Shown here piece by piece: positions 25,123 to 33,856 of a stretch of DNA of 64,000 nucleotides (the first letter of the stretch is position 1; each line of letters opens with the position of its first letter). Source of the stretch: Chloroflexota bacterium (GTDB taxonomy: Bacteria; Chloroflexota; UBA6077; JACCZL01). The notes under the pieces were generated by a model, which saw nothing but the letters and a program-made list of their open reading frames with translations, had not been told where the DNA came from and searched no databases. The translations under genes and the position numbers were made by a program. Where the stretch lies: positions 1 through 64,000 of the forward strand of contig JAUJPG010000010.1 in assembly GCA_030447245.1 (NCBI GenBank), read 5' to 3'.

Positions 25123-26333
25123 TGCCGCAGCTGCGAGTCCCGGCCGCCTTCTACCGCGGCGGCACCAGCCGGGCCGTCCTCTTCGGCGAGTCCGATCTCG
25201 CCGACTACGCGCCACACGAGCAGGAGGCCATCCTCCTGGCCGCGCTCGGAAGCCCGGACCCCTATGGACGCGAGATCGACGGGCTGGGCGGCGGCATCTC
25301 CTCGCTCAGCAAGGCGGCGGTCATTGGCCCCGCGCCACTCGGGAGCGATGCTGATGTCACCTTCCGATTCGCGCAGGTGGACGTGGAGCGTCCAGCCGTC
25401 GAGTTCCTTGGCACCTGCGGCAACATCTCGGCCGCCATTGGCCCGTTTGCCGTGGATGAGGGAATGGTCGACATCCGTCACCCGGTCACGACGGTTCGCG
25501 TGCTGAGTGTCAACACGGGCCAGCGGTACGACTGCCACGTCCCGATCGGCGCGGACGGACGAGCTGAGGTCGAGGGAAGCTACAGCATTGACGGCGTGCC
25601 AGCGCCCGGTGCGAAGATCACGTTGGAGTACCTGGAACCGGGTGGTTCGCTCGGCCGCGGCGTACTGCCAACTGGCTGGGCCCGCGAGACGATCGAGCTG
25701 GAGGACCGGGCGCCGGTCGAGGCATCAATTGTCGACGCCGCCAACCCGATGGTCCTGGTCAGGGCGGCCGATCTCGGCGCCACGGCCACCGAGCCGCCGG
25801 AGTCGATCGACGCCGACGAGCGGCTTCACGCGGAGCTCGAAGAGATTCGCGACCGGGCGGCAGTTCGGCTCGGGCTGGCGGTGAATGTGGCCGAAGCGCA
25901 CGCGCGCGTCAAGTCGATCCCAAAGGTCGTGATGGTGGCGCCGGCGTCTGGCTACATGACGACGCGCGGTACGAGGATAGAGCGCGACGAGGTCGATCTC
26001 GTGGCTCGAATGCTCTCTGTGGGCAAAGCGCACCGCACGTTCGCCGGCACTGCTGCGATCTGCACTGCCGTGGCGGCTGCGATCGACGGCACCCTCGTGC
26101 ACGAGGCGGCGCAACCGCTGGAAAGGGCCAACGTGGTCCGGATCGGCCACGGGGCTGGCGTACTTGACGTCGGCGTGGACGTCGAGTCGCGCGCGGAAGG
26201 TTGGCACGTCCGCTCGGTCAAGACCTACCGCACCGCGCGGCGGATCATGGATGGCTACGTGTACGTTCCTGAGGCGTATTTGACCACACGGGCCTGGTTT
26301 CGGGTCCCACAACCGGTCGGCGCGGGGGCATAA
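25122..26333 (+). CDS. prpF: PrpF-family aconitate/methylaconitate isomerase
   Basis: This 403-residue protein belongs to the PrpF family (diaminopimelate-epimerase fold), whose members isomerise 2-methylaconitate, cis-/trans-aconitate or 4-oxalomesaconate. The family start PAAFYRGGTSRAVLF and the blocks DGLGGGISSLSKAAVIGP, FLGTCGNISAAIGPFAVDEG and IPKVVMVAPASGYMT are all present, with the cysteine of TCGN and the lysine of SKAA in the expected places. It is placed between citrate synthase (overlap of the start with the TGA) and aconitase (19 bases later). This resembles the prpC-acnD-prpF set of the 2-methylcitrate cycle, but no methylisocitrate lyase is in the window. Confidence 0.88.
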   Translation: MPQLRVPAAFYRGGTSRAVLFGESDLADYAPHEQEAILLAALGSPDPYGREIDGLGGGISSLSKAAVIGPAPLGSDADVTFRFAQVDVERPAVEFLGTCGNISAAIGPFAVDEGMVDIRHPVTTVRVLSVNTGQRYDCHVPIGADGRAEVEGSYSIDGVPAPGAKITLEYLEPGGSLGRGVLPTGWARETIELEDRAPVEASIVDAANPMVLVRAADLGATATEPPESIDADERLHAELEEIRDRAAVRLGLAVNVAEAHARVKSIPKVVMVAPASGYMTTRGTRIERDEVDLVARMLSVGKAHRTFAGTAAICTAVAAAIDGTLVHEAAQPLERANVVRIGHGAGVLDVGVDVESRAEGWHVRSVKTYRTARRIMDGYVYVPEAYLTTRAWFRVPQPVGAGA

Positions 26334-26352
26334 TGACGGAGAGGAGGAGCAC

Positions 26353-28374
26353 ATGGGTGAGCGGCTAAACCTGACCCGCAAGCTGATTGCCGACCACCTG
26401 GTCAGCGGCACGATGGAGCCCGGCGAGGAGATCGGCATCCGAATCGACGACACGCTCACCCAGGACGCCACCGGCACGCTGGCGTACCTGATGTTCGAGG
26501 CGATGGGCCTACCCCGAGTTCGGACCAATATCTCGGTAAGCTACGTCGACCACCAGCTCCTCCAGGTCGACACCCGCAACGCCGACGACCACGTGTACCT
26601 CCAGGACGTTGCAGCCAAGTACGGCATTCACTACTCCAAGCCGGGCAACGGGATTTGCCATCAGGTTCACCTGGAACGGTTCTCCCGTCCCGGCGACACC
26701 TTGCTCGGCTCAGACAGCCATACGCCGACCTGTGGCGGGGTGGGGATGTTGGCGCTCGGCGCCGGCGGTCAGGACGTCGCGTGTGCGATGGCTGGGCTGC
26801 CTTTCTACTTGCGAATGCCCAAGGTGCTGGCGATCGAGCTGCGTGGCAAGCTCCAACCATGGGTCGCCTCGAAGGACATCATCCTCGAGGTGCTGCGGCG
26901 ATTGACTGTCAAGGGCGGGGTTGGACGGGTGTTCGAGTACATTGGCCCCGGCGCCGGGAGCCTCGAGGTCACCGACCGCGCGACGGTAGCGAACATGGGC
27001 GCGGAAGGCGGTGCTACTACCTCGATCTTCGCGAGTGACGAGAAGGTCCGCCGCTACTTTCGTGGCCAGGGCCGCGAGGAGATGTACCGACTTGTGCAGC
27101 CGGACCCGGACGCCGAGTATGACGAGCGGATGGTCATCGACCTGGACCGGCTCGAGCCACTCATCGCCAAGCCGCATAGTCCCGACAACGTGGTGCCGGT
27201 GCGCGAGCTGGCCGGACTGGCCGTCGATCAGGTGGCGGTCGGAAGCTGCACGAACTCCTCCTTTCAGGATCTCATGACGATCGCCGACCTGGTCCGTGGG
27301 CGGACGGTTCACCCTCGCGTCAATCTCGTCTGTAGCCCCGGCTCGCGCCAGGTCTACGAGATGATCGCTGCGAACGGCGCGCTGACGGATCTCATCGCGG
27401 CCGGCGCGAGGATTCTTGAGTCGTCGTGCGGCCCGTGCCCGGGTCTCGGGGCGGTGCCGCAGACAGGCGCCGTCTCGGTGCGGTCCTTCAATCGCAACTT
27501 CGAGGGACGCTGTGGCGCGCCTGGCGTGAACGTGTACCTGTCGAGCCCGGTCGTCGCGGCGGCCGCGGCGATCACCGGCGAGGTCGTCGACCCGCGGGCG
27601 CTCGATCGCCAGCCGGTTCGAATCCGCCTTCCGCGGGCGTACAAGGTGGATGATCGGATGATCCTGCCGCCGAGCGAGTCCCCAGACGACGTCGAGATTC
27701 GGCGCGGCCCGAACATCCAGCCGATACCCCGCCGAGGCCCGCTGGACGCCACGCTGTGCGGGCGTGTGCTCACGCGAGTTGGCGACAACGTCTCCACCGA
27801 CGGCATCCTGCCGGCCCACGCACACATCCTGGCACTGCGCTCGAATGTTCCGGCCATCTCGGAGCACGTGTTCGCGCTGGTGGATCCGGAGTTCGTCCCG
27901 CGTGCCAAGGAGCACGGCGGCGGCTTCGTCGTCGCCGGTAACAACTACGGCCAGGGCTCCAGTCGGGAGCACGCAGCGCTTGCTCCTAGCTACCTTGGCG
28001 TCAAGGCGATTATCGCGAAGAGTTTCGCCAGGATCCACCGGGCCAACCTAGCGAATTGGGGTGTCCTGCCGCTCGAATTCATCGACCCATCCGAATACGA
28101 CCTGCTGGACCGCGACGACGAGCTCGAGATTGTTGATGCGCGTGCGATGCTCGCCGCGGGTGTCACCGAGATCCCGGTCCGCAACGCGACTAACGGCCGC
28201 ACGCTGCTGACCCGCGTCGACCTGAGCGAACGTCAGCGCGGACTGCTGTTGGTCGGCGGCTTGCTGAACGCGGCGAGCGGCCTCGACGCTGTGGCGTCAC
28301 ACGATCGCGGAGCGACATCCGGCGCCGGGTCGGCCGTGGTAGGCGCGCCAGCCGAGCCTGTCGGCGCGAGGTAG
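26353..28374 (+). CDS. acn: Aconitate hydratase (aconitase/homoaconitase family)
   Basis: The 673-residue enzyme interconverts citrate and isocitrate (or methylcitrate analogues) through a [4Fe-4S] cluster. Cluster cysteines are in VGSCTNSSFQD near residue 301 and SSCGPCPGLG near 360, and the substrate motifs GSDSHTPTCGG and the swivel domain (NNYGQGSSREHAALAP; KSFARIHRANLANWGVLPL) are complete. It is the short, fused LeuC-LeuD-like type rather than the 900-residue AcnA. The start has the site GGAGGAG. Being between PrpF and MetE-like genes, it could be the ordinary TCA aconitase or an AcnD-like partner of PrpF. Confidence 0.93.
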   Translation: MGERLNLTRKLIADHLVSGTMEPGEEIGIRIDDTLTQDATGTLAYLMFEAMGLPRVRTNISVSYVDHQLLQVDTRNADDHVYLQDVAAKYGIHYSKPGNGICHQVHLERFSRPGDTLLGSDSHTPTCGGVGMLALGAGGQDVACAMAGLPFYLRMPKVLAIELRGKLQPWVASKDIILEVLRRLTVKGGVGRVFEYIGPGAGSLEVTDRATVANMGAEGGATTSIFASDEKVRRYFRGQGREEMYRLVQPDPDAEYDERMVIDLDRLEPLIAKPHSPDNVVPVRELAGLAVDQVAVGSCTNSSFQDLMTIADLVRGRTVHPRVNLVCSPGSRQVYEMIAANGALTDLIAAGARILESSCGPCPGLGAVPQTGAVSVRSFNRNFEGRCGAPGVNVYLSSPVVAAAAAITGEVVDPRALDRQPVRIRLPRAYKVDDRMILPPSESPDDVEIRRGPNIQPIPRRGPLDATLCGRVLTRVGDNVSTDGILPAHAHILALRSNVPAISEHVFALVDPEFVPRAKEHGGGFVVAGNNYGQGSSREHAALAPSYLGVKAIIAKSFARIHRANLANWGVLPLEFIDPSEYDLLDRDDELEIVDARAMLAAGVTEIPVRNATNGRTLLTRVDLSERQRGLLLVGGLLNAASGLDAVASHDRGATSGAGSAVVGAPAEPVGAR

Positions 28375-28440
28375 AACACCCGCGGCGTAGAACGTCCCTC
28401 GGTGGTCGTCCCATTCCATCTCTGGGGGGATCCTCGCACG

Positions 28441-29466
28441 ATGAGAGATTTGCCGATCCTGCCGACGACGGTTGTCGGATCACATGGCAAGGCGAGTTGG
28501 TGGTTCGCCGCGGTCCAGGCCCACGAGCGGGGCGACTGGGGGCCGGGGGACCTTGACGAGATGCTGGACGACGCCGCCGATACGGCAATCCGCGACATGA
28601 CCAGGGCCGGCGTTGACGTCATCACCGATGGCGAGGTACGTCGGCTCGACGGCTACGTCGACAGCTACTACACGGTTATCAAGAACATCCGCCCGCTCGA
28701 GGTTCGCCGTAAAGCGGGGCCCTGGGGCTACGACCAGCAGACGCGCTACGAAGCGATCGGCAAGATCGATGTGCCGGAGGGCGGCCTCGGCATCGTGGAC
28801 GAATTCAAGTACGGACGGCGGAACACCGACAAGCCGCTCAAGGCAACATGCGCCGGCCCGCTGACGTTCGGCTCGAGGATCCACCCGGGAACTCAGTACA
28901 AGGGTGTGGTCGACGTGGCGGAGCGCTTCTGTGAGGTGATCAACGCCGAACTCAAGGCGCTGGTCGCCGCCGGCGCGGACTTCATCCAGCTGGACGAGCC
29001 GGCGCGCGGCAACGTCTCCGGTGAGGAGATGGCCCGCATGTTCAACCTGGCGACCGAAGGCGTCAATGCCAAACTGGCGTTCCACATCTGCTTCGGCAAC
29101 CGCTTCGGCCGTGGTCGATTCCAGCGCACCTACGCCAACTACTTCCCGGCCGTGCTGGAGGCGCGCGCCGACCAGTTCGTGCTGGAGTTCGCCAGCCGCG
29201 AGCTCTCCGAGATTGAGAAGACTGGCGAGTGGCTGCACGACCGTGAGCTTGGCGCTGGGCTGGTCGACGTCAAGTCGTTCTACCCCGAGACTCCCGAGGA
29301 CGTCGCCAATCGCGTCCACCGCGTCCTGAAGCACTTCAAGCCGGAACAAGTCTGGCTTAATCCCGACTGCGGCTTTGGCTGGAGCCCTCGGTACATGTGT
29401 AACCAGAAGCTCACCGCGCTCGCCGCGGGCGCCAGGCTCGCCCGTGAGCAGCTTGGCCGTGGCTGA
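28441..29466 (+). CDS. MetE C-terminal-domain-like methyltransferase
   Basis: The 341-residue protein is a single catalytic barrel of the cobalamin-independent methionine synthase family. It starts ILPTTVVGSHGKASWW, as C-terminal MetE domains do, and keeps VDVITDGEVRR, FIQLDEPARG and the zinc-site pieces FHICFGN and NPDCGFGW. The N-terminal tetrahydrofolate-binding half of full MetE is absent. Such stand-alone proteins include archaeal methionine synthases using methylcobalamin and epoxyalkane:CoM transferases, so the methyl donor or substrate is open. It is 66 bases after aconitase and 17 before an aminomutase-like gene, all on one strand. Confidence 0.82.
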   Translation: MRDLPILPTTVVGSHGKASWWFAAVQAHERGDWGPGDLDEMLDDAADTAIRDMTRAGVDVITDGEVRRLDGYVDSYYTVIKNIRPLEVRRKAGPWGYDQQTRYEAIGKIDVPEGGLGIVDEFKYGRRNTDKPLKATCAGPLTFGSRIHPGTQYKGVVDVAERFCEVINAELKALVAAGADFIQLDEPARGNVSGEEMARMFNLATEGVNAKLAFHICFGNRFGRGRFQRTYANYFPAVLEARADQFVLEFASRELSEIEKTGEWLHDRELGAGLVDVKSFYPETPEDVANRVHRVLKHFKPEQVWLNPDCGFGWSPRYMCNQKLTALAAGARLAREQLGRG

Positions 29467-29483
29467 GAGAGAGGGGCATTCTC

Positions 29484-30794
29484 ATGGCCGTCGACACGAC
29501 ATTTCGCACGGCTGATCATCTCAGCCTGCTGGAGGACGCCGAGCGGTACATGCCGGGTGGGGCACTCGGAGCGTTCAGGCTACCGGATGAGGTGCAAGTC
29601 GTCATCCGTGAAGGTCGCGGGAGTCGGGTCTGGGACGTCGAGGGGCGCGAGTACGTCGATTACGTCCTCGGGTCGGGCCCGATGTTGGCCGGACACGCCC
29701 ATCCGGCGGTCGTCGAGGCGATTGCCCAACAGGCAGCGCGAGGGTCGCAGTTTTATCTGCTGACCGAACCGGCAATTCGGCTGGCCCAGACGGTGTGCCA
29801 GGCGGCACCCTGCGCCGAACAGGTCCGCTTCGTCGGGTCTGGATCGGAGGCGACCGGTTACGCGCTGCGGCTGGCACGAGCGTTCACCGGCCGCGACAAG
29901 ATCTTGAAGTTCGAGGGTGGCTACCACGGGGTCGGCGATTACGCCCTGTACTCGACCAGTGCGCACGGCGACCCGGCCTATCCGCGCGCTCACGCCGAAT
30001 CGGCCGGCATCCCGCGCGTGCTGGACGACCACGTGCTCATCGCCCCATTCAACGATCTGGAGACTACCGGCCGGCTAGTCGCCGAGCACGCCGGCGAGGT
30101 GGCGGCGGCGATCGTCGAACCGGTCCAGCGTTGCATCCCCCCCGCGCCCGGCTTCCTGCAGGGAGTTCGCGACCTGACCCGCGAGCATCAGGTCCTCCTT
30201 GTTCTGGACGAAGTCGTGACCGGGTTCCGGCTGGCCTGGGGCGGTGCGCAGGAGTATTACGGGGTGCAGTGCGATTTGGCAGCCTATGGCAAGGCGATCA
30301 GCGGCGGCCTGTCGCTGGCGGCCATCGCTGGTCGGCGCGACGTGCTGGCGCTCTGCGACCCGCGGACGGCGAAGTCGCCGAACCATGTCGTCATTAGCGG
30401 GACACTGTCCGGCAACCCGCTCTCGGCGGCCGCGGGCCTGGCCACACTCGCGGAGCTTGAACGGCCGGGTGTCTACGATCGCTTGCACGCCGTGGGAAAC
30501 CGCCTGCGACAGGGACTGGAGGAGGTGGGGCGCCGCGTCGGCCTACCGCTTCGCGCGCCTGGCGAAGGGCCGGTGTTCCAGCCGTTGATTTCCGCGCATC
30601 CGGTGACCGACGCGCGATCGCTCGGCATGCTCGATGCCAAGGCGACCCAACGCTTCGGCGTGGAGTTGGTCCGCGAGGGCATCATGACCAATCCGGGCGG
30701 CAAGATGTATCTGTCGATCGCGCACAGCGAGGCGGATGTGGATCGGACTCTGGCGGCGTCTGAGCGGGCACTGAGGACCGTCGCCAATCTCTAG
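29484..30794 (+). CDS. Second glutamate-1-semialdehyde aminomutase-like PLP enzyme
   Basis: This 436-residue class III PLP enzyme has the same overall layout as the one at 17060-18370. It shows RYMPGGALGAFR near the start, VGSGSEATGYALRLARAFT, KFEGGYHGVGDYALYS, IVEPVQRCIPPAPGFLQG, LVLDEVVTGFRLAWGGAQE and the PLP lysine in AAYGKAISGGLSLAAIAG. Arg and Ser residues of the aminomutase gateway are partly conserved, but the operon context (citrate synthase, PrpF, aconitase, MetE-like) does not fit haem synthesis. An amino-shift or transamination on an organic acid is possible; that is inference. The site AGAGAGGGG precedes its ATG. Confidence 0.85.
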   Translation: MAVDTTFRTADHLSLLEDAERYMPGGALGAFRLPDEVQVVIREGRGSRVWDVEGREYVDYVLGSGPMLAGHAHPAVVEAIAQQAARGSQFYLLTEPAIRLAQTVCQAAPCAEQVRFVGSGSEATGYALRLARAFTGRDKILKFEGGYHGVGDYALYSTSAHGDPAYPRAHAESAGIPRVLDDHVLIAPFNDLETTGRLVAEHAGEVAAAIVEPVQRCIPPAPGFLQGVRDLTREHQVLLVLDEVVTGFRLAWGGAQEYYGVQCDLAAYGKAISGGLSLAAIAGRRDVLALCDPRTAKSPNHVVISGTLSGNPLSAAAGLATLAELERPGVYDRLHAVGNRLRQGLEEVGRRVGLPLRAPGEGPVFQPLISAHPVTDARSLGMLDAKATQRFGVELVREGIMTNPGGKMYLSIAHSEADVDRTLAASERALRTVANL

Positions 30795-31093
30795 CCCCTC
30801 GTGCCTGGGCCTGCCGCGACGCTCAGTCCCAACGGCTCCAGTGCTCCGAAACCAGCCGCCCTGTGGACCGCGCCGAGTGTGGCCGCCGAGTTCGCGTGAG
30901 ATGACGGGTCGAGCCAGCCCCGGATGAGATCAACGAGAGTCATCAGGCGAGTTGCTGCCAAGTGTTGGGTGGAGTCCCCGGCGTCTACACGGATAGCTCC
31001 AGCATCCCGGACGACGCTCGATCTCCCGCGGTTCCCGGCCACGGGGTACGGGGTGCCAGGAGCGTTTACGGGCGGTAGGACGGCCACCTTCAA
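30791..31093 (-). CDS. Uncertain small open frame after the MDR oxidoreductase gene
   Basis: This 100-codon frame begins with a TTG that overlaps the oxidoreductase stop (TTGA), a coupling seen elsewhere in the window, and ends within the end of the aminomutase-like gene on the other strand. Only residues 45-90 look folded (LAATRLMTLVDLIRGWLD). I do not recognise it. It may be non-coding. Confidence 0.25.
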   Translation of the reverse strand: MKVAVLPPVNAPGTPYPVAGNRGRSSVVRDAGAIRVDAGDSTQHLAATRLMTLVDLIRGWLDPSSHANSAATLGAVHRAAGFGALEPLGLSVAAGPGTRG

Positions 31094-32106
31094 GAAAGCG
31101 GGTACGTCAGGACGACCTGAACCGTCTCTTCCGCGCGGTCGTCTACCAGGCGGTAGGCATCGGCGGCCTGCTCGAAAGGGATCCGGTGGGAGATAAGGCC
31201 ACCGAGCGGCAGATCCGTCAAGAGGTCGAGCACAGCGTCAGAGCGGCGGGCGCGATCCCAGCGCGGTGCGAGAGCTGGGTCGAGTTGGCCGACTTGCGAG
31301 CCGCGGACCCGAACTCGGCCGCGGTGGAAGTGGCCACCAAGCTCCAGAGACACAGGCGTGGTCCCATACCAGGAGCAGACGACCACCGTCCCGCTGGGCG
31401 CAATCGCGTCAATGGCCGCTTGCAGCGCCGGAGGACTGCCACTCGCTTCGAAGACTAGGTCGGCGCCGCGTCCGGCAGTCAACTCGCGCAGACGCTCTCC
31501 TAGGTCGCCGCCCGGTTCCAGCGCGGCATTCGCACCGACGGCGAGCGCGAGTCGGCGGCGCCGTTCGAAGCGGTCCACGACGACGACTCGGGCGGCACCG
31601 TTGCGGCGAGCCAGAAGGCCGATCAGCAGGCCAACGATGCCCTGGCCAAAAACCACCACGCACTCTCCGAGTCGTATCGGCTCGTCGAGCATGGCGTTGA
31701 GCGCGGTTTCCATATTGGCGAAGAAGAGCCCGTGCTCGGCCGGGAGTTCGGGCGGGAGTCGGCGGACGAGCGACTCGGGAAGGACATAGACGTTCTGGTG
31801 CGGGTGGAGTGCGAAGGCAAGATCCCCCGGAAGGAGCTCCGTAACGGACGCCCCCACCCGCTCTACTCGGCCGACGCTGGCGTAGCCGTACTTGATGGGG
31901 AAGTCGAAGCTGCCTCGCAACGTCGGCAGGTCGAACTCGGTGCCTCGCGGCACTCTGCCTCGGTAGACCAGCATCTCGGTCCCGTGGCTGATGGCGGAGG
32001 CGATCGCGCGGAGGCGAACCTCGTTCGGGGCTAGCTCGCGCAGCACCTCGCTGCGCAGTTCGATCGTCCGCGGGTTGGTGATCCAGACGGCGCGGGCCGT
32101 GGTCAC
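31090..32106 (-). CDS. Zinc-type alcohol dehydrogenase-like (MDR) oxidoreductase
   Basis: The 338-residue protein is a medium-chain dehydrogenase/reductase. The N-terminal part has RAIASAISHGTEMLVYRG in place of the usual catalytic cysteine region (CGSD), so the catalytic zinc ligand is lost. The cofactor fold is present with VVVFGQGIVGLLIGLLARR near residue 150 and LVFEASGSPPALQAAI near 220. Its style (GTEMLVYRG, then FPIKYGYASVGRVERVG) resembles the BchC-like subgroup of MDR proteins. It would use NAD(P)H, and the substrate is unknown. GTG at 32106 overlaps the stop of the RibD-type gene (GTGA), so the two are coupled. Confidence 0.82.
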   Translation of the reverse strand: MTTARAVWITNPRTIELRSEVLRELAPNEVRLRAIASAISHGTEMLVYRGRVPRGTEFDLPTLRGSFDFPIKYGYASVGRVERVGASVTELLPGDLAFALHPHQNVYVLPESLVRRLPPELPAEHGLFFANMETALNAMLDEPIRLGECVVVFGQGIVGLLIGLLARRNGAARVVVVDRFERRRRLALAVGANAALEPGGDLGERLRELTAGRGADLVFEASGSPPALQAAIDAIAPSGTVVVCSWYGTTPVSLELGGHFHRGRVRVRGSQVGQLDPALAPRWDRARRSDAVLDLLTDLPLGGLISHRIPFEQAADAYRLVDDRAEETVQVVLTYPLS

Positions 32107-32813
32107 CGCGGCGTGAGCCGACCGTCAAAGATGAGGTCGTCACCAAGTCGTCGCGTTTCCACGTTGCTGAAGGTCAGCGCGTCGGCGAGTTCGCGGATTC
32201 GCAGGTCGCCGACTGCCTCGATACCCGCGCCGACCACCTTCGGCGCGATACAGATGACCAGGCGACTGACCAGCCCCGCGCGCAGAAGCGAGGTCACGAT
32301 CCGAGCGCCGCCCTCCACAAGCACTGAACGCACGCCCAGGCCCGCGAGACGAGCCAGCAGGTCGCCAAGCTCGAGGGAGCCGTCCTGGCAGGTTTGGACG
32401 ACGATGACTCGCGAGCCGCGCTCACGCAGCGCCTCGACACGCTCGCGCGGCGCGGCCGTGCCGATCGCCACGACCGTTCGGTTGGAGGCGAGCTTCAGCA
32501 CGTGGGAATCAGGCGGCGTCCGTGCGCGGCTATCCGCGACGACGCGCAACGGGTCGGTGCCGGCGGCCAGGCGGACGGTGAGCCGCGGGTTGTCGCGGAG
32601 GACCGTCCCGATGCCAACGAGTACCGCGTCATGGGCAGCTCGAAGCTCATGGGCAAGCTTGAGCGATGCCTCGCCGCTGATCCACTGCGAGCTGCCCGTC
32701 TTGGTGGCGATTCTGCCGTCAAGCGTCTGCGCGTACTTCACGGTGACCTCGGGTCGCCCAACGTAGTGCGCGCCGCCAGCTCCGTCTTGCCCCACGTCGC
32801 CGTCACTCCGCAC
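32103..32813 (-). CDS. RibD C-terminal reductase-domain protein
   Basis: This 236-residue protein is a stand-alone version of the reductase domain of RibD, which reduces the ribosyl group of the aminopyrimidine intermediate in riboflavin synthesis using NADPH. The pattern is characteristic: PEVTVKYAQTLDGRIATKTG, DAVLVGIGTVLRDNPRLTVR, VLVEGGARIVTSLLRAGLV and the end VETRRLGDDLIFDGR. The deaminase half of full RibD is missing and no other riboflavin gene is nearby. Stand-alone members also include pyrimidine reductases of other pathways. The GTG start at 32813 gives a short Gly/Asp-rich leader, and a later start near VTVKYAQ is possible. Confidence 0.85.
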   Translation of the reverse strand: MRSDGDVGQDGAGGAHYVGRPEVTVKYAQTLDGRIATKTGSSQWISGEASLKLAHELRAAHDAVLVGIGTVLRDNPRLTVRLAAGTDPLRVVADSRARTPPDSHVLKLASNRTVVAIGTAAPRERVEALRERGSRVIVVQTCQDGSLELGDLLARLAGLGVRSVLVEGGARIVTSLLRAGLVSRLVICIAPKVVGAGIEAVGDLRIRELADALTFSNVETRRLGDDLIFDGRLTPR

Positions 32814-32939
32814 GTCGCTTGCTCACCGTGCTCCGCGCCCGGAGCCTAACTATAGCGGTGCGCACGGCAAGGAGGAGTCTGGACTGGATTGGGGTATCAT
32901 GACGCGCCGCACACGAGGAGCGTGCGGCGCGCGAGGTCC

Positions 32940-33752
32940 ATGATGCAGACGGTCGACCCGAGTGACCGCGCCCGTTCAACGGCCGCGCGCGCCGGCGGCC
33001 CACCGGTGGCACTCGATGCACCGGTGCAGGTCGGAATTCTGACCGAGGGTAAGTCGACACTCGCAATGGTCCTGGTGGCGCTCGTGCTCCAGGAGAATGT
33101 GCCGCTCGACATCTCGATCGTGGACACGGCCGAGAGCGCGGTCATCAAGCGCGACGACGTAGTGTTCGCGATGCGGCTGGCGTTCGATCGGGGCGTGCAT
33201 TGCAGCTACGAGCACCTGAAGGAGCGGAATCGTAGATTCAGCGCCGGTCGCCTACGCTTGCTCGACGAGCTACGCGGCCCGCTGATCTCATTTATGGACG
33301 ACGACATCGTGCTGGACCCAACCGCCGTGCGGACGCTCCATGGCTGGGCCCACGGGGCTGGTGTCTTCGGCTTCGTCAGCCCAATCACCAAGAATTGGGG
33401 CAACGCTGATAGCCTGTTCGCAGGGCGCCCGCACTACTCGCCGGGTGGGCTAATGTATCAGGATGCTACCGTCCGCCGGGTGCTCCGCGAATACTATGAG
33501 AGCGCGACCGACGTCCTCGATGCCCGCGGGCCCGGCGAACGCATGTGGGAGAAAGCGTTCCTGTCCGCGTTGTTCCCGGCGCTTGGCCGCGAATGCCAGG
33601 TTCGCCCGGACTGCTTGAGCTACCACCTGGACTATAGCGAGCGTCCAGTTCGCCACCGAATCGACGACGAGATTATCCAGACCAGCGTCGCCCGAGCCCG
33701 CGAGCTCGCCGCGTCAGCCAGAAGCGAGGAGCCGAGCCCCGGGGGCCACTAG
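32940..33752 (+). CDS. Glycosyltransferase, family 2-like
   Basis: The 270-residue protein is a GT-A-fold glycosyltransferase. After a variable N terminus, the fold starts VQVGILTEGKSTLAMVLVAL, ends its nucleotide-binding half at the metal motif LISFMDDDIVLDP (near residue 118), and continues with FGFVSPITKNWGN and GERMWEKAFLSAL. Family members transfer sugars to lipid or protein acceptors at the cytosolic membrane face. ATG at 32940 is followed immediately by another ATG. It stands alone, with the RibD gene divergent and glutaminyl cyclase convergent. The acceptor is unknown. Confidence 0.72.
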   Translation: MMQTVDPSDRARSTAARAGGPPVALDAPVQVGILTEGKSTLAMVLVALVLQENVPLDISIVDTAESAVIKRDDVVFAMRLAFDRGVHCSYEHLKERNRRFSAGRLRLLDELRGPLISFMDDDIVLDPTAVRTLHGWAHGAGVFGFVSPITKNWGNADSLFAGRPHYSPGGLMYQDATVRRVLREYYESATDVLDARGPGERMWEKAFLSALFPALGRECQVRPDCLSYHLDYSERPVRHRIDDEIIQTSVARARELAASARSEEPSPGGH

Positions 33753-33856
33753 AGGACAAGACGGGCGGCGTCGAGTGTTTCACTGCAGGTGCCCCAGGGC
33801 GAGCACTCGCGAGTCCGGAAGCCTGAGGGCGGCGCGGCCGAGCGCGCGACAGGCTC

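Noticed and set aside
26710-28038. 442-codon minus-strand frame within the aconitase gene
   Set aside because: Arg/His/Asp-rich reverse shadow of a highly conserved enzyme, as expected in GC-rich DNA.
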